A stretch of DNA of 64,000 nucleotides from Siphonodentalium dalli. Lineage: Eukaryota > Mollusca > Scaphopoda > Gadilida > Siphonodentaliidae. Location of the stretch: positions 3,406,280 through 3,470,279 of the forward strand of contig CP136064.1 of assembly GCA_032622095.1 (NCBI GenBank), read 5' to 3'. A program made the position numbers and the translations under genes. Below the pieces are notes generated by a model, which did not search any database, was not told the DNA's origin, and saw only the letters and a program-made list of their open reading frames with translations. Shown here piece by piece: positions 45,201-56,840 of the stretch. The first letter of the stretch is position 1, and every line of letters begins with the position of its first letter.

Positions 45201-46559
45201 TGTCTGGAGTTTTTCTCAGTCGTTTTATGATCCTTTTCCGTGAAACTTGGCACAGACATCAACCCAGGCCTTAGCTCACAAGGCGACTCGGGCGAGATTG
45301 TCGCCTTACTGTCACTGACTTCGCCCTATCGTCGCTCTAAGGCGAAATCGAAGTCGCCTTCAATTTTAGGGGGATTTGTTTTGTTTTTTTCTTAATTTTT
45401 TTTCTAGTTTTTTTCCCAGACATGTCCGTATATAGATGAATTGTGGCGGCCATCCCAAAAAGAAACAGACGATTCAGAGACAAAGACCCAAGTGTTTAAA
45501 ATAAAAAATAAAATATGACCTATTGTTTTGTGTTGTTATTCAGTCGCCTTTGTTCGCTTTGCGGTAATGAATGTTAATCACGAATGTTTTGACACGCTGA
45601 AAACATGATATGTTCGCATCTGTGTTGTTACTGACCATCGTGATTGTCACAAATAAATGTTTTAATTAACTTAAAAGACCGCCGTCCCGCTTTTCAGATA
45701 TAAAAACAATTACGCAATTATCAGAGTATGTTCGGAAGTTCGTTTCGGTAACGCGTCGAACTTTTTGAAGAGACCGCGTCCCACTTTTTGAAGAGACCGC
45801 TTCCGTAGCCGTAAATAAATGTCAAGTTTATTGCTTTAATCGGATTATACCAGTGATGTTGGCATTAATTAAGGGAGGCCATTAATTAATAAAAGCTTTA
45901 GCAACTCCTTTGTTAGTTAGTCCTTATTGTTTATTTTAGCGGACACCCACATTACAGCCGTGACCAAATTAAACTTAAAAAGTTACATGCATCATCTGAT
46001 CTAGTCTGCAAATCTGACGTTAATTATCAGAGCACGGCTGAATATTTGATTAGTTGAGTCCACCAACTACATCTGATCATGATTCAGACTGTTAAATGTA
46101 TAATAACAATTAATTACGCTAATTTCAGATAAAGTCAAAATTTTTAGTTTTATTTCTTATTTCTTATTTTAACTTTTTAAATTTTTTATTGATGTTATAA
46201 AATAAAGCGATATTTGAAAATTGTCAATTTTTGGTAGTCTCCCCACTTCTCCCTGAAGTCTCTCTAAATGTCCTGGAGGGAGACTTCAAGTCTCCCTGTT
46301 CTGAACCCCTAGGCTGAGGCCTGCATCAACCACCATGCGAAACTGTGATTTTAAGACTTTTATGAAAATTTTCGCAACATGTATAATTTTGTCCGAGCTT
46401 TTATTCCTACATTTTTAGGTCAATGTTTTTTAATCTTGGCACTGATATTTAGTACCATGGGAACCTGTGCACCTGCGATTATGACGTCTGTCCGACTTTT
46501 TTTTTGTGTGGAGTTATTCCCCTTTTTCGACTTAGAAATTTGTTTGCAACATGCATAAT
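45201..46559. other. Intergenic DNA up to the assembly gap
   Basis: Contains an AAGGCGA / TCGCCTT dyad cluster (45280-45365) and a GGGAGAC / GTCTCCC dyad cluster (46230-46310). No gene or missing acyltransferase exon was recognised on either strand. Confidence 0.4.
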
Positions 46560-46659
46560 NNNNNNNNNNNNNNNNNNNNNNNNNNNNNNNNNNNNNNNNN
46601 NNNNNNNNNNNNNNNNNNNNNNNNNNNNNNNNNNNNNNNNNNNNNNNNNNNNNNNNNNN
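46560..46659. other. Assembly gap (100 N)
   Basis: Exactly 100 N, the usual placeholder for a gap of unknown size. It lies downstream of the acyltransferase exon in its direction of transcription. Confidence 0.99.
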
Positions 46660-47091
46660 ATGAAGTATATTGAGAGGGGGATGGCTTAGTCCAACATACT
46701 GTCTTCCTGCCACCCCTGTAAAAGAGTAATAAACATTAGATGCCTATATGATAGACATGTAAAGACCAGGTATATATGGGTAATGTGTAGGCTTCAAGAT
46801 TGTGTACGAAGGGTTATACTACTCAATATAAGCGAATGCATTATCATTAATTTCAATTCTGGATGATGAACAGTATAATGATGGACGAGGATACGGGATA
46901 CTTTTCCAGTATAATTGCTTTTTTGTAATGTCTTTAATATCTTAAATTTAATATCAGGTTGTGGATTGGGGACAATCGCGGCATCCTTCGTTTTTGCACT
47001 TGATGTTGTCAGAGTACGAGGTTATAATGCTTTTCGACTATCGGGCTACGCACATTATGCGAGCTAGATATACTAATATTACTGTACCCAC

Positions 47092-47581
47092 CTGTTAACA
47101 TGAAATACTCCCTATATAACGGGAACTGAAAATGACCAGCAAGTACGAGCAGTGACGAACGAATTCCAGGAAATAATTTGTCGAATCCGCTTCCGAAAGT
47201 AGCAAAGTGACAAAAGGCACCGACGCTCAAAACGCCGTGCGGGTGGTATCCCAGGATATAGTTCCTTTCCGGATCCAATTCCGACGTTTTAAAAAGCTTC
47301 ATCGGGAAATAATCACAGAAGTGTTTCCAGAATTTCCAGTGTTTTACTGAAAGAACTGGCCGACCCCCATGGCTCGAGGTTCCACGGTCACTATAGTACC
47401 AGACAGCGTAGATGAGAACCAGATAGTAATACTGAGTGCATAGGAGCACGTATAGAAAGAGGAACAGGGATCCGAAACCAAGGAATAGGAAAACGTAAGA
47501 GTAGTGGAATGCACCGAGCGTCTGAATCCGCCTTTCCAGTGGGATGTTCAAGGGAGCGAAGTCTATTCCTAACAGCTTCAT
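47092..47581 (-). CDS. DGAT2/MOGAT-family acyltransferase, first coding exon(s), partial
   Basis: Diacylglycerol or monoacylglycerol O-acyltransferase of the DGAT2 family, which makes di- or triacylglycerol from acyl-CoA at the endoplasmic reticulum. The exon encodes about 163 residues from MKLLGIDFAP. A hydrophobic hairpin at about 26-62 would anchor it in the membrane. The conserved YFP motif is at 91-93, the catalytic-site HPHG motif at 113-116, and FPGIR at 137-141. The family has about 330-390 residues, so only the N-terminal half is here. The exon ends at a donor, ACAG|GTGGGTAC, at 47092/47091. An acceptor (TTTTGTTTTCAG ending 47665) lies upstream, so the exon is probably 47664-47092. 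The frame is open back to that acceptor, but the chosen ATG (47581-47579, A at -3) matches family N-termini. Downstream exons should lie at lower coordinates and none was found. Whether it is DGAT2 or MOGAT cannot be told from this half. Confidence 0.9.
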
Positions 47582-47664
47582 TGTCGCTTGTGGCCGCTGA
47601 TTTCTCAGGTGATGTAGATGGGTCGGTGAAGTTAGGCCCACATGAATCTTGTGGGAAGCAATCA

Positions 47665-48534
47665 CTGAAAACAAAAGAAACTAGAATGCACTCAGAGAGA
47701 TGCCAACGTGCGCAAAAATGTAATAAAAAATAATTAAAAAAATAATTTCACTGTATTTTACTTAATTTATTTAATTTAATGCTAGCAAAAAAAAACAATT
47801 ACCATTTCTCATTTCATCACAGATAAAAGGCAACATACAATTTTTTTGTTGTGTGTGTGTGTGTCGTTTTTGGTGACGTCATGGAGTGAAACGGAGCAGG
47901 GTGACACCAACCTACGAATCTGTCTGATCGCCATACTGTTGCGCGAGCGCACGTAAACATATATAAGATGGTTGTCTTTCTGAAGGCACTGATACAGGCG
48001 CAATAGACATTTCCACTTTCATTCGGCATTCTGACTCTCAAATCGGACCTCACTGAGCGGTCCATTGTATCACAGAAGACGAAAGTCTACCCCTGTGTTA
48101 ATTTCGCAAGCTATATTATCTAAACTCCAGATCAATCTACCCTAGTGCTTTGTTATAAATCAGCGGCCATATTGGACATAATCTTGCATGGTGTCTATAC
48201 ATCTTGTCCGCACAACCCCTTTCTCACATTAACATTGCTTCATGTTTGAGGGAGATATAATGAAAGCAATTGGGGTGTGACGTTATATGCTGTATACTCA
48301 ATTCATTTCTTTATTCTCATTATCGCCTGTACACACATAGGCATGGAGAGCGAAGTATTTACAATATACATTGTAAATATTATTTATAATAGCACTATAT
48401 GGTAGAGTCTGCTTAAGATAGGTCAGCTAGTTGAGTTGCCAAGCATTGTACTCACAACACAACTGTATGTACAGCACATGTGAAGTTCCCCACCGCATGG
48501 AATACTATTAGGCCCATGAACTTCATATAAATGG
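47665..48534. other. Upstream region of the acyltransferase exon
   Basis: Intron or promoter DNA on the minus strand. It contains a (TG)n tract near 47851-47863 and the palindrome TGACGTCA at 47874-47881. No further exon was identified. Confidence 0.45.
47874..47881. promoter_or_regulatory. CRE-like palindrome
   Basis: TGACGTCA is the full cyclic-AMP response element consensus, 293 bp upstream of the acyltransferase ATG. An 8-mer can occur by chance, so its role is only suggested. Confidence 0.35.
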
Positions 48535-48935
48535 CGATTCGAAAGCGACAAAATGTGCGCCGCCAGTCGCGCGCCGACAGCTACAGAAGCGACAAAATGT
48601 TCGCCACAATGTAGCACACTGACGCTTGTGTTGTTTTCGATGCTCGCCAAATTATCGCATGTTTTGGCGCCTCAAAAGTGCCAGAAGCGACAAAATATGC
48701 GCTATAATGTCGCTTTCGGTGTGCGCCAAAACATTCGAAATCTCGCATGTTTTGGCACGCGCCGAAAGCAACATAACATGCGACATTAGTGGAACATTTT
48801 GTCGCTTTCGGCGAAACATGTGACATTTCACCTGTTTTGGCGCGCGCCGAAAGAGACAAATCTTGAAACAATATTTCGCACATTTCGTTTATGTAGCTTT
48901 CGGCGCGCGTCTAATGTCGCTTTTGTCGCTTCTGG
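48535..48935. repeat. Palindrome-rich element (GCGACAAAATGT / TTGGCGCGCGCC)
   Basis: About 400 bp containing repeated GCGACAAAATGT, GCGCCAAAACAT, TTTTGGCGCGCGCCGAAAG and GTCGCTTTCGG in both orientations. The left border ATTCGAAAGCGACAAAATG is inverted at the right border (GTCGCTTTTGTCGCTTCTGG). It is GC-richer than its surroundings. Probably a miniature element with dense subterminal dyads. The frames it contains are by-products. Confidence 0.6.
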
Positions 48936-49399
48936 TCATTATTCCATTGACTCCGCCCACTGCCACTGCCACAGCCACAACTACAACCTACATGTGTTTG
49001 ATTGGGAGCCGGTTCCCCTGTGTATACATAGCCGATCACATGGGACACCGTCTCTCACACAAATAACAACAAAACTTTCATTCCTGCAAAACCATCGACT
49101 TTAATTCATCAGCAGCTGAACGCCAGGGGAGAGGAGCTTCACTACGTTTCGTAACTTGTGCTCCGATCCCCTGTGCACCCACAACATCATCCATATATTA
49201 TGTTTGTAAATTATTCCATGTAATTGTGGGTCACAATAAATATGTTCAAACAATTGGGAAGTGGCCCTAATAGTTTTCCAACCGAACGTTCACGCAAATG
49301 GAACACGATATGCAAAAAAAACTATATACATCAATAGTTCGCCAAATATTAGATTAGATTGCTGTAGTGTTTGGCAGCCGCAATGTGTTGGACTGTTGA

Positions 49400-49753
49400 T
49401 TAAAGGGTCACTGTACACTAAATCTGGCCATTTTTGAGACCATCTCCTTTTATAATAAACAGAATACATGCAACAAATTAATGAATTTGAGCCATGGATT
49501 AGTGCAAACTACACTCGTACGCTCTATGAACATTGCAAATAACATGTTAATTATAATGAAAATGAATTTATGGCTGAAGTCATAAATTCATTTTCATTAT
49601 AATTATCATGTTATTTGCATCGAACATAGAGCACACGAGTGTATTTTGCACTAATCCATGGCTCAAATTTATTTATTTGTTGCATATATCCTGTTGAGCA
49701 TACAAGGAGATGGTCTCATAAATGGCCGGATTTAGTGTACAGTACCGCTTTAA
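49400..49753. mobile_element. TTAA-type miniature element, family 5 (copy b)
   Basis: TTAA at 49400-49403 and 49750-49753, with ends AGGGTCACTGTACACTAAAT and complement. The inner arms (ATTATAATGAAAATGAATTTATG and its complement) fold almost perfectly. Confidence 0.88.
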
Positions 49754-49756
49754 GTT

Positions 49757-50420
49757 AGAAACTGTTCATATTTTGAGGAAGTTCGTTGAACCTGACAAGC
49801 TTTACAGACTATTGCGTGCCGATTTGTTAGAAACGTACAAATAGTTACCTGAGATTTACCAAGTCGAAACAACTAGTCTGTTTCAACGTAACTTATATAC
49901 AGCAACCTGTGGTTATACTTGGAAGCTCCAACTTGAGTCAAAAATCAAAGATTTTAATAAAATACTTGTTCATTCAACGAGTAATATCAGATTGGAACGT
50001 TACTGTTTACCAACGGTGCTACATTTCATGGAGTATTTGGACAATGACATGTATGGCAGACTAATTAAGTTGTGCTCGGATTTTGTTAAAAAGTGGACAT
50101 TACAAAAGTGGACATTACAAAAGTGGACATTCCATGAGATCCTGTTTGAAATTCTACGACTCGAAATTGATGATCATGTAGACTACATTGTTATGCACAC
50201 AAATGTAATATGAAATTGTTCATAGAACATGTTTCATTAATTATATAAAAAATATATGCTCTGTGACTATATGTGAACGGAAATTAAGGAGGTCAAGTGA
50301 ACAATTTTGAATAGGGATTTCCATGCAATTTCCACAGCAAAAGTTATCAGAGTTGCAAATATTTCTGGGTGTGATTTTATGCGGTATTGAAAACAATGCA
50401 TATTTATCTGGTGAACTAGC
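49757..50420 (+). repeat. Unclassified dispersed repeat with a short triplicated motif
   Basis: A part near 49970-50080 (GAGTAATATCAGATTGGAACG ... TGGAG ... ATGTATGGCAGA) is repeated in diverged form at 51660-51760. A part near 50220-50420 is repeated at 100-305. At 50090-50134 a 15-bp unit, AAAAGTGGACATTAC, occurs three times. A short coding-like stretch at 49757-49842 (LETVHILRKFVEPDKLYRLL) ends in a stop; no family was recognised. Confidence 0.5.
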
Positions 50421-50880
50421 AGAAATAATATGCACGCGAAGACATAGTGCGCTATTCTGTTCTCAGTTTGTGACATTATATCGTATGTTTATTAGATAAA
50501 TACGAATTACATATTCTATTTATCGTATAACAATGTCCAAAACTATATATTACAAGATTATAATTGCGAGAATTTCGGCATCGCGTTGATTCGTGTATTT
50601 GACGTGCACGAATTTGACCTGCATTTAGTCAGAGATGCGGCTCGGCCCCCGGCTGCCATTCAGCCAATCAGAACACACTTTTTGTCAACAAACCAATCAA
50701 ATTATCGGAAGGTGATATGAATTAGTAATTGATATGAAATTGATTTATGACATAGTTTCCAACGTAAATAATGATAAATATATGATAAATATATTTATAT
50801 GGTTACTTGTTTTGACCACACTAATGATATTATGATGGCAATTGCCCCCCCCCCCCACATAATTTTGTTGTTAGTTTGTG
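50421..50880. other. Intergenic DNA
   Basis: AT-rich, with a C run of about 14 at 50846-50858. No gene is seen. Confidence 0.4.
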
Positions 50881-51151
50881 TTAAAGATGTGCTAGATGTA
50901 CACTAAATCCGGCCATTTATGGGAAGATACAACAGATGAATGAATTTATGCCATGGCTTAAAGCAAAATAAATTCAATTGCTCTATGAACGATGCAAACA
51001 ACATGGTAATTATAATAAAAATGACTTTATGACTACACAGGAGTGTATTTTGCACTAATCCATGGCTCAAATTCATTCATTTGTTGCATATATTCTGTGG
51101 AGTATAAATGAGATGGTCCCAAAATGGCCGGATTTAGGGTACAGTACGCCT
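50881..51151. mobile_element. TTAA-type miniature element, family 5 (copy c), degraded
   Basis: The left end is TTAA (50881) with GTACACTAAATCCGGCC. The right end is GGCCGGATTTAGGGTACAG then CGCCTAAA. It directly abuts the family 2 element that follows. Arms are partly deleted. Confidence 0.75.
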
Positions 51152-51605
51152 AAACCCTTTCAGTGCCAGGTCGATTTTTGTATCAAACCACATACCCTGT
51201 GCCAATGCATTCTCTTATATATGCGAGTCGACCATAGGTCGCCTCACATATATAAGAGAGTGCATTGGCCTAACAATTTTTCATCATTTGTTATTATTTT
51301 TTAATATTTTTTACAATTTTAATAATTTTTTCTTATATTCTTTAACACTTATTTTGTAGGTTTATTGCCAGGGAATCTTACGTTTTTCATGGGCATCAAA
51401 ATTTTTACCATGAATACTTGGTGATAGTTTTGAGTTATAACATGCCCCTAAGGGTTTATCCTGTTTGTTTTTAAATTCGCTATAGCATGCTTAAGCATAC
51501 CCAAAATAAATTCAACCCAAAAAAATCTAAAAAAAAATTTGGGGCCGATTTTACAGACCGTAAATTAGGGCCGATGAGATCTGCCCCTGGTACTGGAAGG
51601 GTTAA
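51151..51605. mobile_element. TTAA-type miniature element, family 2 (copy d)
   Basis: Ends CCCTTTCAGTGCCAGG and CCTGGTACTGGAAGGG; the right TTAA is 51602-51605, while the left is degraded to TAAA. One hairpin module lies at about 51200-51267. The interior matches copy b (6069-6501) in opposite orientation. Confidence 0.85.
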
Positions 51606-51844
51606 AGCAACTATCCCGTAGTCATAGATGAAAACTCCAAACTAAGACATTTTTTCACTCAGCGAGTAATATCAGAAGGTAATTGTTTATCAGCCATGTA
51701 TTGGAAGCTGCAACGTTGCTACATTTCGTGGAGCATTCGGACTCACGCATGTATGATCGATTTGCATGGACATCTCATTTCAAATTGGTCAGGTACCCTT
51801 CTTTTTTGTTATGCATTTGTGACCCGCCATATCAACACCACAGG

Positions 51845-51926
51845 ACCCTGGGGGAATTACTAAAATATCAATAGAGACAACACTGGTATAGTCTATATTG
51901 GTATTTTAGTAAGTTTCCCCAGGGGC
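51845..51926. repeat. Fold-back sequence with CCCTGGGG ends
   Basis: The left arm CCCTGGGGGAATTACTAAAA and the right arm TTTTAGTAAGTTTCCCCAGG are inverted, with overlapping inner parts (CAATAGAGAC / GTCTATATTG). A single-arm relative is at 60258-60330. Confidence 0.75.
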
Positions 51927-52893
51927 CTGTGATCAAAACCAGCCGTAAATCGGCATTTACAATATTGAGTAAATACATAAAATAGAATAAAAATGCAAAA
52001 GATCAGAAAAATTATGATTTTTGTTTTTGACACATTTGTATAGAGTTCTACAGTCTACTCTATCGACATAAAGTAGAATAAAGTGAATTTGTGTCTCTTT
52101 TTGTGCTTTTGTAATGTGAACATATAATGGTGTATTTTTATTCAGAATTTAGCTAATATGTTGTCTTTAAATGCGATTATCTCTGAAATCGTCGGTTCAT
52201 GTCGACACTGACATTCAAAATCCTATAAATTTGGACCGCAACAAGGTAGCCCCTTAATTATTCGACGGTTCGACCAATGTAAAGCTCTTATCAGTATCAC
52301 ACTCAAAAGCATGCAACACATATCTCATATAAAATATTTTTCAACTTATTACTGCATGGTTTTGATATGACGGGCCACATTTGTTATTATGGCCAATATC
52401 TCCATTCCACAATGCTACATGGCTGGTAACCATGGTGCATACAAATGAGTAAACTCATAACAACAAAAATGGGTCCCCCGATCCGTAGCTTCCTATGTGC
52501 ATGCGCTGCTATGTGCGCGACTGACGAATGTCAATGTTCTGTTTGCCGGGTGGTGTCAAAGGTACCTCACAATTAACATATACATGTACTAGTACAACAC
52601 AACACAAAACAACACACCGCTGCACCAGATAAGCACACACACAGCTCTTCACAAGTTTACACACGATGGTAATAATTATGCTGCATATACACAGCGGTCC
52701 ACGTGTACGGCTATCATGTCGACAGCCTGCAGTATACTATCAGAAGAACTTATGTGACCTCGACATGCGCGTATACAGAGGGACATTAATTCGCAAATGT
52801 ACTCTCCACTCAGAGAAAACTGAGAAATATAATATACATACCTCAAATGAAAATTAATAATCGACTTTTGCAAGAAGTAAACTCATCATTAGA
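51927..52893. other. Intergenic DNA
   Basis: No gene, RNA or classified repeat recognised; short ACACAAC-type simple sequence near 52590-52640. Confidence 0.4.
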
Positions 52894-52956
52894 CGAATGC
52901 AGCATGTATATAGAAGAATGCAGCATGTATATAGAAGAATGCAGCATGTATATAGA
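52894..52956 (+). repeat. 21-bp tandem repeat, three copies
   Basis: GAATGCAGCATGTATATAGA(A) occurs three times in a row. Confidence 0.95.
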
Positions 52957-53080
52957 TAATAGAAGGAAATTGACGTGGCCGTACCTCTTCAGAATGTTAG
53001 CAGTGGGACGATAAATCACTTATCTCACATAGCTGTACGCACTAAACTAACATGCTGACAAAGAGAAGGCGAACTTTGTC

Positions 53081-53618
53081 CAGTGGTCTGAAGCACGATA
53101 AGCTAAATCCGTGAACTCCTCAACTTTGACACAGCGTGTAAACATTGGAGAACAGTATCAGATACGGTCCAACTGTCACGGTTGATCATGTCATGAATAA
53201 ATTTCACGATTTAAATGACTTTGTGAGCGATATTGCTTTGCATCGTGTACAATTATGAAATTTCTCCTGGGTAATTAATTCAATGTATAATGCCACATCG
53301 GCTCACAAAAGTTACAGAAAAAAATTAAATTTCGAGTTGGGCACCTACAGTGAAGTATATTATTAAGGAGCAGATAATAGCTAAGATATATATTCCCCGA
53401 TACGAGTTATCTTTTCGACTTTATAAGGTTCCCTGTCAAAACTTTAAAAAGTTGCCAGGTTTTTGTACTGGTGGAATATGACCTCCACGGGCGTCAGTCA
53501 GAGCAGAGATTCAGTGGTCTGAATGCACGATAAGCTTAATCCATGAACTCCTCAACACACAGCCGGTGAACATTGGAGAACACTCAGAACAGTATCAGAT
53601 GCGGTCCAACTGTCACGG
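53081..53618 (+). repeat. About 101-107-bp direct duplication flanking a fold-back half
   Basis: 53081-53181 and 53512-53618 are copies of one sequence (CAGTGGTCTGAA(T)GCACGATA ... CATTGGAGAACA ... GGTCCAACTGTCACGG). The second has two small insertions. Between them is 53182-53511, which matches one arm plus centre of the fold-back element at 61218-61688. Confidence 0.9.
53182..53511 (+). mobile_element. Half copy of a fold-back element
   Basis: Shares TCGAGTTGGG, ATATATTCCCCGA, TTATAAGGTTCCCTGTCAAA and GTACTGGTGGAATATGA with the right arm of 61218-61688. Its own left arm is not recognisable. Confidence 0.75.
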
Positions 53619-53726
53619 ATGAATGCCCAATCAAGCAGGGACATGGCTGGAGAGGCCCTCTCATTTAGGGTGTCCTCAGCGGACTCGCCAACTGCTCCAC
53701 TCCCCATATCGCAAGGCGGAGTTCAA

Positions 53727-53782
53727 TCCCCTCGCTGTGCTGGTATGTAATATAGAGTTCACTCCCCTCGCTATGCTGGTAT
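53727..53782 (+). repeat. Short tandem duplication
   Basis: GAGTTCA(A/C)TCCCCTCGCT(G/A)TGCTGGTATG occurs twice in a row. Confidence 0.85.
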
Positions 53783-53830
53783 GACCACTGCATCACGTAT
53801 ATGTTCGTCATTAAATCTAACACGTTTTAT

Positions 53831-54288
53831 TTAAAGGCCCACTTAATTATCGAACCCCCAGATTACTTTATACAAAATATATGCCATATTATATACCATT
53901 TGAAAGAGGAAGCTCCAAAACATTGTATTATCAACTTATCCGGTGTAATAAACTGTGGACATGTTGTTTTTGTTGAGTTTTGTCATCAAGATTGAAGTAA
54001 TAATCAGTATGATTTTCAATGCAGGGGGAATAACTCTATATATTAACGATAGAGTTCTTCCCCTTTCATTGAAAAAGATTAAATTCTGTTGCATTCTGGA
54101 TGTCAGAGGGGTGAAGTCTTCAGCAGTTTTCCATTTCTCTGTGGGCATCTTCTGAGACACAGATGTTTCAAATTGTGATGAGTTATAGTATTTTAAACAT
54201 ATTTTATGGCATAGATTGTTATTAAAACCGTATATCAAGTCACTATAAAAAGAATAATCGGAGACTCGAAAATTAAGTGGGCCTTTAA
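53831..54288. mobile_element. TTAA-type miniature element, family 6
   Basis: TTAA at 53831-53834 and 54285-54288. Inverted ends are AGGCCCACTTAATTATCGA and TCGAAAATTAAGTGGGCCT. In the middle (54019-54072) is a separate long stem, CAATGCAGGGGGAATAACTC and its near-complement GAGTTCTTCCCCTTTCATTG. It lacks the CCCTTT ends and the hairpin module of families 1-3. Confidence 0.85.
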
Positions 54289-54566
54289 GATTTTTGTCGC
54301 TTAAAAATTCATTCTGACTTGATTTAATCAATTTCCAAAATGACTGTTATATGGGGAGTTCAGTTTCTCGGAATCATGCAGAATAAATTGCTCCCATTCT
54401 GTGTACGTGATTGCAGCGGTCAGGCAAGCGTAGCTGGGGACTGCATTGTAGCTGTCTTGCAGTTTGCCCCTCCATTGAAGAAGACCTAAATTTCCAATCC
54501 AGAGGAATTCAATTTGCACCCCACCCTACCTCAACCCTACTGGGTTTGAATTTCCAAGTGGTACAC

Positions 54567-54583
54567 GGGGGGGGGGGGGGGGG
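54567..54583 (+). repeat. G17 homopolymer
   Basis: Seventeen consecutive G. Confidence 0.95.
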
Positions 54584-55044
54584 CTGGTATAAAAAGGATA
54601 CAATGTTGAAAGTTTTGGTTTTTTAATTTTTGGGATCCACCACTCCGGGATAGTTTTTTCCTGTCCGATCTCAGACACCAGCCCCTCAAACTCAATTTTT
54701 CCCAATGTGAAATGGCGACCCACTCCCAAAACTTTGACGAAAAAAAACGATGAAAATAGCAGGATAAGGCCGTGTGAAGTGTGAAATGCTTTAAATAACC
54801 ACGCGGATGGAATGCCAATCACGTAAGTATCAGAATCTCAGAAAATAACAAAACGCTCGTTTATTATACTTGTTAAATAAGGTTCAGCATCCATACTAGT
54901 CCGGGGGCTAATAGGGGTACCCTTGCACCCCCCATGGGACTTAACTTTACCCCACTCATTTTTTCCTTATTATGTCCTTCAACTTTAAAGCAATGTTAAC
55001 ACGAAAAAGGTGGCGTTGTTGGTGTGCCTGCATTGTGAATCACT

Positions 55045-55185
55045 TGTATGATCAATTGTGGTGTGTACGGGTATAACCAAGTATGGCTGTATGGTCATAT
55101 GTCAGGTGTACGTGTATACAGTGGGTGACTCTATTGTCATGTGTGTGGTGTTTATGTGTACAAGGAGTGACTGTGTGGTGATGGG
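55045..55185 (-). repeat. Minisatellite units in inverted orientation
   Basis: Read on the minus strand, this region carries the same unit as 55340-56840 (CATGAC(A)AT AGAGTCAC ... GTATACACGTACACC). Orientation flips between about 55185 and 55330. Confidence 0.7.
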
Positions 55186-55329
55186 TGGACATCGCGTTCC
55201 ACGTTTAATGTTTCCTTCATTCTGTTTAAACACCATCAAGATTGAGAAATCTCTGATATGACATCTATATTGATTAACATACCTTGAGTCATTGTGGAAA
55301 GCACAGCCACGAGTCACCATGCAGGAACA

Positions 55330-56840
55330 CCAGGTATACTCTTATAACTAACACATGACCATATCATCACTCCCTGTATACATATTCACCACATTCAGGA
55401 TCATAAGTCACTCCTTGTATGCCTATTCACCTCGCATTTGACCATATAGTCACTGCCTGTATACCTATTCACCACACCACCCATAGTCATAACCACTCGA
55501 TGTATACATATACAGCCCACCATGACCATAGAGGCAATCCAGGTATACATATACACCTCACCAATGGCCATTCAGCCCTTCCAGATATACCAATACCCGC
55601 ACACACGATCACTCATACCTTCCATACTTGCATATACACCTCACACATGACAAGTCAGCAACTCATTGTATACCATGGTCATACAACTACTCCATATACA
55701 CCCACCGATGATAATACGTCCACGACATATATAAATATACATCCCACACGTTACCACAAGGGCACTCCCTATATACCCACCCTCTCGCCAATGACCACCC
55801 AGCTTACTCCAGGTATGCATATACACAATCATGACCGTACAGTAATTATATGTACACATTACCCATAACAATAAAATCACTCTCTATTTATCAACATATA
55901 TAATATACATATATGTCACAATACAGCCACACACGGTATACACATACATCATACCCACGACCTTGCAGTGACTCCATATATACATAAACAACACACATAT
56001 GACAATGTAGCTACTCTCGTTATATCCATACACCACACCAATGCCCATACAGCCACATCGGGTACACCCGTACTGGGTACACACAACCATACATCATACA
56101 GTCACTCCATGTATACCGATTCACCTCACACATGACCATACAGCCACTCCGTGTATACCTATTCATCTCACCATGGATACCCCACTCATAACCATGTAGT
56201 CACTCCATGTATACCTATTCACCTCAAACATTACCATACAGCCACTCCGTGTATACCTATTCATCTCACCATTGATACCCCACTCATAACCATGTAGTCA
56301 CTCCCTGTATACCTATTCACCTCAAACATTACCACACAGCCACTCCGTGTATACCTACATGTATTCATCTCACCATGGATAACCCACTCATAACCATGTA
56401 GTCACTCCCTGTATACCTATTCACCTCACCATACAGCCACTCCGTGTATACATACATGTATTCATCTCACCATGGATAACCCACTCATAACAATGTAGTC
56501 ACTCCCTGTATACCTATTCACCTCACACATTACCATACAGCCACTCCATGTATACATACGTGTATTCATCTCACCATGGATAACCCACTCATAATCATGT
56601 AGTCACTCCATGTATACCTATTCACCTCACACATTACCACACAGCCACTCCGTGTATACCTACATGTATTCATCTCACCATGGATAACCCACTCATAACC
56701 ATGTAGTCACTCCCTGTATACCTATTCACCTCACACATTACCATACAGCCACTCCGTGTATACCCATTCATCTCACCATGGATACCCCACTCATAACCAT
56801 GTAGTCACTCCCTGTATACATATTCACCTCACATCCAGAC
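55330..56840 (+). repeat. Minisatellite of about 50-bp monomers with a dimeric period
   Basis: Monomers contain ACCAT(A/G)(C/T)AG(C/T)CACTCC(G/C/A)TGTATACC and TATTCA(C/T)CTCAC. The left half (55340-56090) is diverged. From about 56090 an alternating dimer of roughly 105-118 bp is repeated about seven times, alternating CACATTACCATACAGCCACTC and CTCATAACCATGTAGTCACTC. The long open frame at 55419-55868 is low-complexity repeat translation. Confidence 0.9.

Noticed and set aside
46420-46713. Minus-strand frame crossing the N gap
   Set aside because: Half of it is unknown bases; the rest shows no domain and is not the missing acyltransferase exon.
53640-53785. Possible tRNA or tRNA-derived SINE (GTTCAATCCC resembling a B box)
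   Set aside because: No matching A box at the right distance and no cloverleaf could be drawn.
55419-55868. 149-codon frame rich in His, Thr and Pro
   Set aside because: It lies wholly in the minisatellite and has low-complexity repeat composition.
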